Shown: piece by piece, positions 16,590 to 24,980 of the stretch
Numbering within the stretch: position 1 is the first letter of the stretch
How the letters are laid out: each line of letters starts with the position of its first letter
From: CBDCTM01 sp965222005
GTDB taxonomy: Bacteria > Bacteroidota > Bacteroidia > Chitinophagales > Saprospiraceae
DNA length: 64,000 bases
Reading direction: 5' to 3'
Assembly (NCBI GenBank): GCA_965222005.1
Contig: OZ244935.1
Span: 2,046,001 to 2,110,000, forward strand
The notes under the pieces: generated by a model
The model's input: only the letters and a program-made list of their open reading frames with translations
Told to the model about the DNA's origin: nothing
Database searches by the model: none
Program-made: the position numbers and the translations under genes

Positions 16590-17215
16590 GCCGCTTTGAT
16601 TTGCTCAAAAAGAGCATGCTCATCCCCTGGTGAATACTTCCGCTTATGATAAACGATCTCTCCTTTGGGGTTGAAAACGAAGGTTTGCGGCAAGCCATTC
16701 AACCCACCAGGCAACACATATCGAAACTCACGCCGTATATCAAGATAGGTTTCCCAGGGCCAATTGCTTTTCTGAACTCTGTCTGCAAATTTGCTATAAT
16801 TTTGAGGAAAATCGGTAGAAATAGCTACTAATTTGAAATCGGCCTCCTGCTGCCATCGTTCGTACTCCTTGGCGATTGCTGTCATCTCTAATCTACACGG
16901 ATAGCAGGTGGTGAGCCAAAAGAGCAGTACGACCGGCTTGCCATCTGGGGCCAACACATTGGTAGAGCTAAACCTGTTTTCATCTGCCATCTTCAGGCTG
17001 ATATCAAAAGGGAAGCGCGAATCGATCTCCTTTTTGGGCCGTGGAGATTCAACGATGATCCGCTCTTGCTTAGCAGCTGGTGGCGAAGTATCTCGTTGAA
17101 GGTAGCTGGCGGGGCTGGCATTTGCAGAATTGTCTGCCGAATTATACACTTCTGCCCGCTGGCAGCCGCAGAAATGTACCAAAACTAAGAAACTGATAAT
17201 GAGACAACGAAGCAT
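16580..17215 (-). CDS. TlpA-like thioredoxin-fold lipoprotein
   Basis: A 211-residue redox protein of the TlpA/ResA type, probably tethered in the periplasm. ATG 17215 gives MLRCLIISFLVLVHFCGC, a lipoprotein-type signal with Cys in the lipobox position; the frame extends to 17275 but that would mask the signal. A Ser/Pro-rich linker precedes the thioredoxin fold. The active site is FWLTTCYPCRLEM (CYPC). Later elements are FKLVAISTDFPQN and the cis-Pro region GGLNGLPQTFVFNPKGEIV. Its C-terminus (KAAAL-stop) lies in the 13-bp tandem array. The TPR lipoprotein gene is 66 bp downstream of its start side on the same strand, suggesting an operon. Substrate unknown. Confidence 0.85.
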   Translation of the reverse strand: MLRCLIISFLVLVHFCGCQRAEVYNSADNSANASPASYLQRDTSPPAAKQERIIVESPRPKKEIDSRFPFDISLKMADENRFSSTNVLAPDGKPVVLLFWLTTCYPCRLEMTAIAKEYERWQQEADFKLVAISTDFPQNYSKFADRVQKSNWPWETYLDIRREFRYVLPGGLNGLPQTFVFNPKGEIVYHKRKYSPGDEHALFEQIKAAAL

Positions 17216-17281
17216 GGTGTTTCGGATATTTTTGGAAATTATTATTGCGCGTACCTGGTTTAAATCATGGCCCACAGCAGA

Positions 17282-18343
17282 CTAGCCGCCGTTCTTTTGG
17301 ACATCTAGCTTTCGTTTCAAATTATCCAAGGCCTTCTCCGCGTCTTCATAATGCGGGTTGAGGTTGACCGCCTGCTGGAAATCGTTCAGGGCTGCGGTGG
17401 TCTTGCCTTGCATTTCGGCTGATACGCCTCTGTAAAAGTACCCTTTGAAATGAGTCGGCTTCATTTTCACGGTAAGGTCAAAAAAGCGATGGGCTTGTCC
17501 CACCGAGTCAATTTCCAGATAGGCCAAACCGGTATTGTAATAGGCATTTGCAAACTGTGGTTCAATTCGGTTTATCTTTTTATAATACTCAATCGCTTCA
17601 GCTAATAGCCCCCGGCTATGCAAGTAACCCGCTTTTGCAAACAAAGCTCCCACATTCGTCGAATCTACCCTGATGGCATTGTCGTAATATCGAAGAGCCA
17701 GTTTATTTCCTTTGGCGGCAAAAAGGTTGCCTAATTTTAACCAAACCTCCAGCATGTCCGGCTCATTTTCCACTGCTGTTTGATAGCTGTTGATGGCCCG
17801 ACTGGTATCCCCCATATCTTCAAAGGTGCGGCCCAGCATAAAAAAAGCATCCGGATTTTGTGGATCCTTTTTCAATAGTTGATCGAGCGTCTTGAGTGCC
17901 AGGTCATGTTTTGTCAATAACAAATAAAATTCTGACAGCTTGAGGCGGGTGGAGATATGCTCGGGAAATCGGTCGGCAGCTTGTTCCATCGTTTGAAGGG
18001 CACGCCGCGATTTAAAATAGTCGAGGTACACATCTGCCAGTAAGTGATAGTAGTTCGCCTTTGTGGAATCCAAGTGGATGGCTTTTTGCAAATCGGCAAT
18101 TGCCTCATCGTAGCCATCGGCCTGATGATAGGCATCGGCACGGGCGGCATAAAGGGTAGCATCATTGGGAGCAGCAGCGATTTGGCTGCTGATGTGATCG
18201 ATGGCAGCATTGCCGGAGCTGCTGACAGAGGGCACTTTTGCAGGAGCTTTCGCAGAGGGGTCTGTATTATTACAGGCAAATAGGAGAATACTTGCCGATG
18301 ATGCCAGCAGTGTAATCGAAACGAGCACTAGATTGCGGTGCAT
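17282..18343 (-). CDS. TPR-repeat lipoprotein
   Basis: The ATG at 18343 starts a lipoprotein signal MHRNLVLVSITLLASSASIL ending in LLFAC; the frame runs to 18391 but the extra residues would bury it. After a Pro/Ala-rich linker the 353-residue protein is built of about eight consecutive TPR motifs, for example YDEAIADLQKAIHLDSTKANYY (shortened here to its first residues YDEAIADLQKAIHLDSTK), DTSRAINSYQTAVENEPD and LAEAIEYYKKINRIEPQF. TPR lipoproteins hold protein partners at the inner face of the outer membrane or in the periplasm. It precedes the TlpA-like gene on the same strand, so the two may work on the same client. No partner can be named. Confidence 0.85.
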   Translation of the reverse strand: MHRNLVLVSITLLASSASILLFACNNTDPSAKAPAKVPSVSSSGNAAIDHISSQIAAAPNDATLYAARADAYHQADGYDEAIADLQKAIHLDSTKANYYHLLADVYLDYFKSRRALQTMEQAADRFPEHISTRLKLSEFYLLLTKHDLALKTLDQLLKKDPQNPDAFFMLGRTFEDMGDTSRAINSYQTAVENEPDMLEVWLKLGNLFAAKGNKLALRYYDNAIRVDSTNVGALFAKAGYLHSRGLLAEAIEYYKKINRIEPQFANAYYNTGLAYLEIDSVGQAHRFFDLTVKMKPTHFKGYFYRGVSAEMQGKTTAALNDFQQAVNLNPHYEDAEKALDNLKRKLDVQKNGG

Positions 18344-18429
18344 GCTATTCTTTCTGAATTTATTGAAAAAATAAGCGGGCAGGCTGATCATTTTATGGTG
18401 GCACAGCTTCCGATCAGCAGGAGGAGCTA

Positions 18430-20100
18430 TTAACCATTCATTGAAGTTAGAAATTCTTCATTGCTATTGGTATGCAACATGTGTTTTCTCAAAAACTCCA
18501 TCGCTTCCACAGGTTTCATGTCGGCCAGGTGGTTGCGCAGAATGAACATCCGCTGCAGCGTATCCTTATCCAATAGCAGTTCTTCACGGCGTGTACTCGA
18601 CTTGGTAAGGTCAATAGCAGGATAAAGTCGCTTGTTGGCCAGGCTGCGGTCGAGCTGAAGCTCCATATTACCGGTGCCTTTAAACTCCTCGAAGATCACC
18701 CCGTCCATCTTGGAGCCGGTATCGATGAGAGCAGTTGCCAGGATGGTCAGCGAGCCTCCATTTTCAATATTACGGGCAGCGCCAAAGAATTTCTTTGGCT
18801 TATGCAGTGCATTGGCTTCCACACCACCAGAAAGTACTTTACCACTGGCGGGCGCCACCGTATTGTAGGCACGCGCCAGGCGAGTGATCGAATCAAGCAA
18901 AATGACAACATCGTGACCACTTTCGGTGAGGCGCTTGGCTTTTTCCAATACAATCCCGGCTACACGTACATGATTATCGGCAGGCTCATCGAATGTAGAA
19001 GCCACCACTTCGGCATTTACGCTGCGCTTCATATCGGTCACCTCTTCAGGGCGCTCGTCGATGAGCAAAACGATCAGGTAACACTCGGGATGATTTTTGG
19101 CAATTGCATTGGCAATATCTTTGAGCAGGAAGGTTTTACCCGTTTTGGGTTGGGCTACAATCAAGCCACGCTGCCCTTTGCCAATAGGAGTGAACAAATC
19201 GATCATCCGCAAACCATAATCTTTACCTTGAGGATGCGAATTGAGCTCAAATTTTTCATTGGGAAATAGCGGGGTGATATAATCAAAAGGCACCCGATCA
19301 CGGATATTGGCCGGTTCGAGACCATTGATGAGTGATACTCTGAGTAGGGCGAAATATTTTTCACCTTCCTTGGGTGGCCGAATGGCACCTCTCACCGTAT
19401 CGCCGGTACGCAACCCAAATAGCTTGATCTGAGAGGGCGACACATAAATATCGTCAGGTGAGGTGAGGTAGTTATAATCTGCCGAACGCAGGAAGCCATA
19501 ACCATCGGGCATCATTTCGAGGATACCTTCCCCTTCAATGATTCCATCTAATTCAATATCGAATTTATCCTTTTTACTCTTGCTCTCATTATCATTGGCT
19601 TGCTCCTCTTCGTTGGAGTTATTCCTTTTATGATTATAGCTGCGTTTGGGAGCATCCTCCCGATTGCGCACTACCTTTACCCGATCTTTGGCATCGACTT
19701 CGGACTTTACGGGAGCTGGCTCCCGCCGATTGTTTCGGCTGTTGTCCGGGTTATCCGGATCGGAAGAAGTGGAAAGATTTTCTTTTTCTTCTTCCGAAGG
19801 GTTATACTTGTTATCCATTGAATGAGATTTTTTCCTGGAATTATTCGTGGAGCGAAAGTTGGATTTTCCGGAGTATGTTTTGGTTGTTTTAACAGGGCGT
19901 CGTACAGGAGCAGCTTCTTTGGAAGGGGAATCGAGCTTGGGAGCTGATTGTTTTTGCTTTCCTTTCAGTGCCTGCTCATCTAAAATTTTGTAGATCAACT
20001 CCTGTTTATTCAGCCGCTTGTACCCTTTCAGCCCCAAATTTTCGGCCAATTCCTTTAGCTCGGGTACCAACATGTCATTTAACTGCAATATATCGTACAT
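18430..20100 (-). CDS. rho: Transcription termination factor Rho, Bacteroidota type with long insert
   Basis: Rho is the hexameric RNA helicase that ends transcription. The 556 residues hold an N-terminal Rho_N helical domain (LNDMLVPELKELAENLGLKG), then a charged, low-complexity insert of about 135 residues rich in Lys, Asn, Ser and Glu. Next comes the RNA-binding cold-shock domain (GILEMMPDGYGFLRS), and the ATPase core with Walker A VAQPKTGKTFLLKDIA, Walker B VVILLDSITRLARAYN and the Q/R-loop region. Such inserts are common in Bacteroidota Rho and add nonspecific RNA contacts. ATG at 20100. It lies upstream of the TPR and TlpA-like genes on the same strand, with a gap of about 86 bp. Confidence 0.97.
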   Translation of the reverse strand: MYDILQLNDMLVPELKELAENLGLKGYKRLNKQELIYKILDEQALKGKQKQSAPKLDSPSKEAAPVRRPVKTTKTYSGKSNFRSTNNSRKKSHSMDNKYNPSEEEKENLSTSSDPDNPDNSRNNRREPAPVKSEVDAKDRVKVVRNREDAPKRSYNHKRNNSNEEEQANDNESKSKKDKFDIELDGIIEGEGILEMMPDGYGFLRSADYNYLTSPDDIYVSPSQIKLFGLRTGDTVRGAIRPPKEGEKYFALLRVSLINGLEPANIRDRVPFDYITPLFPNEKFELNSHPQGKDYGLRMIDLFTPIGKGQRGLIVAQPKTGKTFLLKDIANAIAKNHPECYLIVLLIDERPEEVTDMKRSVNAEVVASTFDEPADNHVRVAGIVLEKAKRLTESGHDVVILLDSITRLARAYNTVAPASGKVLSGGVEANALHKPKKFFGAARNIENGGSLTILATALIDTGSKMDGVIFEEFKGTGNMELQLDRSLANKRLYPAIDLTKSSTRREELLLDKDTLQRMFILRNHLADMKPVEAMEFLRKHMLHTNSNEEFLTSMNG

Positions 20101-20409
20101 AAAGTGCCTGTTATTAAGTTTAAAATTTGTGAATTATCTCAAAAGTGGCGTTCAAAAAGGGAAGTTCCTTCTGCTAATACTCCTTGGCACACCTCACCCA
20201 GACCAAAAGCTCTACGCCGGAATTTATCACAGGAAATGAGTAATTTGCGATATGCAATACCTGATAATTTTACGCCCCTGTTATATTATGCTGAATCGAG
20301 ATATAAAAGTGGGAATTTTGAAGGAATTGCTTTCGTACTATCAGGAAACTAGCCTTAACATGAAATGATAGTTAACTTGGCGTGCTTACTATTAGCTGGG
20401 GCAAAAATA

Positions 20410-20441
20410 CATTTAATTTTTAAATTCAAATAGTATCTTTG
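20410..20441 (+). promoter_or_regulatory. Bacteroidota-type promoter for serS
   Basis: A TATCTTTG box at 20434-20441 fits the Bacteroidota TAnnTTTG -7 consensus. A T-rich stretch about 20 bp upstream can act as the -33 element, although the usual TTG is not clear. Transcription would start near 20448, giving a leader of about 100 nt before serS. Confidence 0.6.
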
Positions 20442-20493
20442 TAGAAATTTAACGAATTCTTCACTCTAAAGTTTTGTTTCCTTGATTTTTTTT

Positions 20494-20512
20494 GCCCTTT
20501 TCGGGCTTTTTT
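20494..20512 (+). terminator. Short terminator-like hairpin in the serS leader
   Basis: GCCC (20494-20497) can pair with GGGC (20503-20506) around a TTTTC loop, directly followed by TTTTTT. It lies between the predicted serS promoter and the serS start, about 35 bp before the ATG. A terminator there could work by attenuation. The stem is only 4 bp, so its strength is doubtful. Confidence 0.35.
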
Positions 20513-20546
20513 ATTGCCACATTCCACATAAAAATATTTCCAACAC

Positions 20547-21827
20547 ATGCTCACCCTTCCCTTTATCCGCCAAAATATTTCATTGCTCCGCAAACGCCTG
20601 GCCGTCCGAAACCTCGGAGAGCAGGAGCTTGGCAATATTGATAAAGTCATCGAGCTGGATGACCGCCGCAAAGCTACCCAAACCCAGCTTGACAGCCTGC
20701 TGGCCGAAAACAACAGCCTTTCTGCCGAAATCGGCCAACTTTATAAATCTGGGCAGCCCCAGGAGGCCGCCACCCTCAAAACCAGGGTTGCCGATCAAAA
20801 AACCACGATCAAAACCCTTCAGGAGCAAATGGCTGACATCAAAACTCAAATCGGACATTTGCTTTTGAGCATCCCCAACATCCCACATGCCTCTGTACCT
20901 GCAGGCAATAGCGATGCGGACAACGAGTTGTACAAAGGGTGGGAGGCCGAGCTGTCGCAGCTCCCTGAAGGAGCCTTGCCTCATTGGGAACTGGCCACTA
21001 AATATCAGTTAATTGACTTTGAGCTGGGTGTCAAAATCGCTGGTTCGGGCTTTCCCCTTTTTCGTGGGAAAGGTGCCCGCCTGCAAAGGGCGCTGATCAA
21101 TTTTTTTCTGGATGAAGCCAGGGCTGCCGGTTATGAGGAAATCATACCTCCTCTTTTGGTTAATGAAGATACAGCCCGCGCTACCGGTCAATTGCCCGAT
21201 AAGGAAGGGCAGATGTATCACGTCACGGCTGACAATCTCTATCTTATTCCTACCGCCGAGGTGCCAGTCACCAATATGTATCGGGGAGCAATCTTAAAGG
21301 AGTCGGAGCTGCCTATTAAGCTCACTGGCTACACGCCCTGCTTCCGGCGGGAAGCCGGTGCTTATGGCAAAGACGTTCGCGGCCTCAACCGGGTTCATCA
21401 ATTCGACAAAATTGAAATTGTACAAATCGAGCATCCCGATCGGTCTTATGATACGCTCTACCAAATGTTGGAGCATGTGGAAGGCTTATTAGCCAAGCTC
21501 GAGTTGCCTTATCGGATTGTCCGGCTTTGTGGCGGTGATCTGGGCTTTACCTCTGCACTCACTTTTGACTTTGAAGTGTATTCTGCTGCGCAGCAACGAT
21601 GGTTGGAAGTAAGTTCAGTATCCAATTTTGAGACTTACCAGAGCAATCGGATGAAGCTCCGCTATCGGGATGGCAATAAGCAGACCCAACTGGCTCATAC
21701 CCTCAATGGCAGCGCCTTGGCGCTGGCACGGATTGTAGCCGCTTTGCTCGAAAACAACCAAACCACTGTCGGAATTGTTATACCTCAGGCACTGCGCCCT
21801 TATACCGGTTTCGGCACTATTTCGTAA
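20547..21827 (+). CDS. serS: Serine--tRNA ligase
   Basis: This 426-residue class II synthetase charges tRNA-Ser and tRNA-Sec. The N-terminal coiled-coil arm (residues about 1-110, with LDDRRKATQTQLDSLLAENN-type heptads) contacts the long variable arm of tRNA-Ser. The catalytic core contains the serine-binding TAEVPVTNMYRG, motif 2 in CFRREAGAYGKDVRGLNRVH, and motif 3 in LNGSALALARIVAALLENN. The C-terminal VIPQALRPYTGF is typical. ATG at 20547. The gene is divergent from rho, with a promoter at 20410-20441 and a possible attenuator in the leader. Confidence 0.97.
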   Translation: MLTLPFIRQNISLLRKRLAVRNLGEQELGNIDKVIELDDRRKATQTQLDSLLAENNSLSAEIGQLYKSGQPQEAATLKTRVADQKTTIKTLQEQMADIKTQIGHLLLSIPNIPHASVPAGNSDADNELYKGWEAELSQLPEGALPHWELATKYQLIDFELGVKIAGSGFPLFRGKGARLQRALINFFLDEARAAGYEEIIPPLLVNEDTARATGQLPDKEGQMYHVTADNLYLIPTAEVPVTNMYRGAILKESELPIKLTGYTPCFRREAGAYGKDVRGLNRVHQFDKIEIVQIEHPDRSYDTLYQMLEHVEGLLAKLELPYRIVRLCGGDLGFTSALTFDFEVYSAAQQRWLEVSSVSNFETYQSNRMKLRYRDGNKQTQLAHTLNGSALALARIVAALLENNQTTVGIVIPQALRPYTGFGTIS

Positions 21828-21940
21828 ACAGGCTGTGACCTGAAGGGCCTTCAAAAAGTCTAAAAGAGTAGGGAGGTATGTATAGTTTTTTACTATCTTC
21901 CTTAAGTTTTTTTTTGATTACACTTTAAATTGAATGAATC

Positions 21941-22633
21941 ATGTATAACGGAGAATATATGCTTTATATGCTGGTAGCTGGCGGGCTGTCTATGATCGGC
22001 ATGTTTGTCAGCAACCGTCTGAAAAGCAAATTCAACAAATACAGCAAAATTGGTATCCGCAGCGGCATGTCTGGTCAGGAAGTGGCCCGTACCATGCTTG
22101 AGCATTACAATCTGCCTACTATTCAAATCAAGCAGGGAAAGGGGTTTTTGAGCGATCATTACAACCCGATGACCAAAACCGTTACTTTGAGCCCGGCAGT
22201 TTTTCAGGGCCGAAACATAGCTGCGGCTGCTGTTGCAGCTCATGAATGTGGCCATGCCGTACAGCACGATACTGCTTACAGCATGCTGACATTGCGGTCG
22301 GCACTGGTTCCTTATGTGAAATTTGCATCTATCGCCCAGCAGTGGTTGCTGATCTTCGCACTTATGTTTTTGGGCAGTTTTCCACAGCTCTTGCTGATAG
22401 TAATCGCAGCCTTTGCCATCACTACCGTATTTAGCTTTATTACCTTGCCTGTGGAATTTGATGCCAGCCGGCGGGCATTGGTTTGGCTCGATGAAAGCGG
22501 CGTCACGGAGGGGGCAGAGTACGATGGCGCAAAGGATGCCCTTTGGTGGGCCGCCATGACGTATGTGTCAGCTGCATTATCCTCCTTACTCATATTGATT
22601 TACCTGATTTTCCGCTACGCCAGCAGCGACTAA
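21941..22633 (+). CDS. YugP-family neutral zinc metallopeptidase, membrane protein
   Basis: This 230-residue protein has the YugP pattern: an N-terminal membrane helix (MLYMLVAGGLSMIGMFVSNR), the conserved GMSGQEVARTMLEHYNLPTI, then SDHYNPMTKTVTLSPAVFQG and the zinc-binding HExxH-like AAHECGHAVQHDTAYS. Two or three more membrane helices follow (residues about 118-170 and the C-terminus). Family members are annotated as zinc-dependent membrane proteases; substrates are unknown. The ATG at 21941 is followed a few codons later by another (GEYMLYMLV). It is followed by a strong hairpin terminator. Confidence 0.9.
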   Translation: MYNGEYMLYMLVAGGLSMIGMFVSNRLKSKFNKYSKIGIRSGMSGQEVARTMLEHYNLPTIQIKQGKGFLSDHYNPMTKTVTLSPAVFQGRNIAAAAVAAHECGHAVQHDTAYSMLTLRSALVPYVKFASIAQQWLLIFALMFLGSFPQLLLIVIAAFAITTVFSFITLPVEFDASRRALVWLDESGVTEGAEYDGAKDALWWAAMTYVSAALSSLLILIYLIFRYASSD

Positions 22634-22660
22634 CCGACATGGCTTTTAGGGCCTTGCAGA

Positions 22661-22705
22661 GGCGAAGGTTGGATAAATTTATCCAACCTTCGCCTTTTCT
22701 ATTTT
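22661..22705 (+). terminator. Strong terminator hairpin after the YugP-family gene
   Basis: GGCGAAGGTTGGATAAA (22661-22677) is followed immediately by its exact reverse complement (22678-22694), a 34-base perfect palindrome. The tail is TTTTCTATTTT. In RNA a few central A-U pairs open to make the loop. It should end the 21941-22633 message and separate it from the following gene. Confidence 0.85.
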
Positions 22706-22794
22706 CAAAATTTTGTAAAAGGCACTTTTTAGTTTATTTTAGCATTTATAATAATATATTCGTTGACCCCTTTACTACTCCTACACATGTCATA

Positions 22795-23481
22795 ATGAGC
22801 AATACACGGAACCGAAGGTACATATTCATCGACTTCTCCAACCTAAAAAAGGTAAAATTCAAAAAACTGGAAAAAGTTTGCGATAAGGTTTTTATCATGA
22901 TCAATGCCGAAGAAGACCTCATCCCATTGGATTTGGTCATTCAGATGCAACGCCTCGGCAAGGGAGTGAAGTGGATAGCTGTAAACGAAACGGATGATAT
23001 GGATATGAACTTTCTGTTGAGCTTTCTGATGGGAAAAATGCACCAAAAGGCAAGTAAAGACATAGAGTTTGCTATTCTTTCCAATGACAGCTCTTTCGAT
23101 GCACTCGTCAATTTCATCAATGCGGAAGGAAGAAGCTGTCTGCGGGTTAAGCGCAAAAAAACCTACGAAGAGCGTGTACAGGAGTATCCTTCCGCTTCTG
23201 GAAGTATGTATGAGCACCCCAGCCAAACTGATAATGCCACAAAACCATTCCTGCCGGAGTTGGCACTTGATGATGCCATGATCGAAACAATTGCTGAACT
23301 GACGATCGATCGTATGCGGATGCAGGGAAAGCGACCCGAGAATCTACAAATGCTGCGCAGCTTTATTTTACTGAACAATCAGGAACTTACAGAGCCAGGA
23401 AATGTTGATAAAGTAATTCAGCGCATGCAGCAACTGGAAAATATTACGCTGTCGAAAGGGGAGGTGATCTACAACTTCTGA
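22795..23481 (+). CDS. PIN-like/NYN-type nuclease-fold protein
   Basis: The ATG at 22795 gives 228 residues; the frame extends to 22543 inside the previous gene and its terminator, so that part is not used. The first 130 residues look like a PIN/NYN fold: RYIFIDFSNLKKV with the first acidic residue, then NETDDMDMNFLLSFLMGKMH and FAILSNDSSFDALVNFINAE, which place Asp residues where the metal site of LabA-like/NYN ribonucleases lies. The C-terminal part has a helical segment RPENLQMLRSFILLNNQEL. RNA cleavage or binding is inferred from the fold only. It sits 29 bp upstream of frr on the same strand and may be co-transcribed with it. Confidence 0.7.
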   Translation: MSNTRNRRYIFIDFSNLKKVKFKKLEKVCDKVFIMINAEEDLIPLDLVIQMQRLGKGVKWIAVNETDDMDMNFLLSFLMGKMHQKASKDIEFAILSNDSSFDALVNFINAEGRSCLRVKRKKTYEERVQEYPSASGSMYEHPSQTDNATKPFLPELALDDAMIETIAELTIDRMRMQGKRPENLQMLRSFILLNNQELTEPGNVDKVIQRMQQLENITLSKGEVIYNF

Positions 23482-23510
23482 CAGCCTTTTGTTCAATAAA
23501 CTTCATAACT

Positions 23511-24080
23511 ATGCAGCAAAAAGAAGACCTCGAATCTTATATTCAGAAGGCAAAAAAATTCATGGATGAATCGATCAACCATTTGCAACGCGAATTATCC
23601 AAACTCAGAGCTGGCAAGGCTTCTCCTGCCATGCTCAACGGAATCATGGTAGATTATTACGGAAATCCTACCCCCCTCAAGCAGATAGCGAACATTAATT
23701 CGCCCGATTCCAAAACCCTAAGTATTCAACCCTGGGAAAAATCCATGATCGCCAATATTGAGCAGGCTATCTTTGCCGCCAATATCGGACTGACACCGCA
23801 AAACAACGGCGAAATGGTAATCATCAATGTACCGCCGCTTACTGAAGAACGCCGCAAAGAGCTGGTCAAGCAGAGCAAGTCGCTTGGTGAAGATGCCCGC
23901 GTAAGCCTCCGCAATGCCCGCCACAAAGTGATGGACTTCATAAAAAATGAAGTAAAAAATGGCTATCCTGAAGATATGGGCAAACGAAAAGAAGACGCTG
24001 TGCAAAAGATGATTAATAACCACAACGATGAAATTCAAAAACTCCTTGACGCTAAAGAAAAGGAAATTATGACCATTTGA
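23511..24080 (+). CDS. frr: Ribosome recycling factor
   Basis: This 189-residue protein splits post-termination ribosomes together with EF-G. The sequence shows the whole family pattern: HLQRELSKLRAGKASPAMLN (three-helix bundle), the small beta/alpha domain with VDYYGNPTPLKQIANI and LSIQPWEKSMIANIEQAI, then NVPPLTEERRKELVKQ and ARVSLRNARHKVMDFIKNE. Length is normal and ATG at 23511. In many bacteria frr follows pyrH; here it follows the PIN-like gene instead. Confidence 0.97.
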   Translation: MQQKEDLESYIQKAKKFMDESINHLQRELSKLRAGKASPAMLNGIMVDYYGNPTPLKQIANINSPDSKTLSIQPWEKSMIANIEQAIFAANIGLTPQNNGEMVIINVPPLTEERRKELVKQSKSLGEDARVSLRNARHKVMDFIKNEVKNGYPEDMGKRKEDAVQKMINNHNDEIQKLLDAKEKEIMTI

Positions 24081-24119
24081 TCGCCGCAGCGCTGTCCGAA
24101 AAGAAGAGGGAGAGAGGCA

Positions 24120-24980
24120 TCATTGCTTTTCTCCTTTTTTCATGGACAATAGGGCATACACCTCCACACGATCGGCATACGCCACAAAGAGTTTGTTGCG
24201 CTGAAAGCTGATACGGCCAGCATCGGGCACCATTCGTGGTAAAGAATAGCGGGTACCGAGCAGCGACTTCAAATGGAAGCTGCACAAACTCTGCTCACAC
24301 AGGTACAACAACCGATCATCCACAATGCTGAATTGCTGCAAGCCTGCAATAGGTATCTGCTTCACGTATTGCCCGAAATTGTCAAATACTAAAATTCCGG
24401 ATTGCGGTGCATTGACATACACCCAATTATTACGCTCGGTAATGAAGTTGGGGGCAGGGCTATCATTGAGTAGCATACTCAGGTCATTGCTTTCTGCCAA
24501 TGTTTCCCCCGCCCGGTTGATCTTCTTCAACTTAAAACTGGTATCATCATACAGCCATACATTGTTATCGTTCGACATGCCAACGGCTTGCACATCCGTC
24601 ACATCAAGGTCATAGAGCAGGTAATCTCCAGTTTTGCTAAGGGTCCTGTCCAGCGTGGTGACGGTGAGGTATTCCGGATAGTATAGCAGCAGATTGAAAG
24701 GGTCGGTTACATCAATGGTTTTCAATTCACCCAGGGAGTTGTCATTGTATCGGAAAGCCTCTACTCCTTCAGCCGAATATTTTATCAGTTCGTTGGAAGC
24801 GGTGACTACATAGAGTTGTTGCAATTTGTCCGTAGCGATCAATTTGGCAGTCACCGGAATGCTTACCACGGGTTGAAAGAGATGGTCTGCCGGTGACTGT
24901 ATTGCAGGCTGATCTGCCTGGCCAATCAGTGAGCCGAGCAGCAACCAATAACTAAGGATAAAAATAACCAGCTTTTTCAT
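24120..24980 (-). CDS. Exported protein of unknown function, beta-propeller-like
   Basis: The ATG at 24980 starts a signal peptide MKKLVIFILSYWLLLGSLIG with cleavage near GQA; the frame extends to 25016, but that would add a hydrophilic front. The 286-residue body is beta-rich with repeating units such as LQQLYVVTASNELIKYSAEG and NDNNVWLYDDTSFKLKKINR, suggesting an NHL or six-bladed propeller. No catalytic residues are evident. Its start overlaps the 3' end of the lpxH-like gene by 29 bp, so the two are translated from one message. A link to envelope or lipid A biology is only positional. Confidence 0.7.
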   Translation of the reverse strand: MKKLVIFILSYWLLLGSLIGQADQPAIQSPADHLFQPVVSIPVTAKLIATDKLQQLYVVTASNELIKYSAEGVEAFRYNDNSLGELKTIDVTDPFNLLLYYPEYLTVTTLDRTLSKTGDYLLYDLDVTDVQAVGMSNDNNVWLYDDTSFKLKKINRAGETLAESNDLSMLLNDSPAPNFITERNNWVYVNAPQSGILVFDNFGQYVKQIPIAGLQQFSIVDDRLLYLCEQSLCSFHLKSLLGTRYSLPRMVPDAGRISFQRNKLFVAYADRVEVYALLSMKKGEKQ

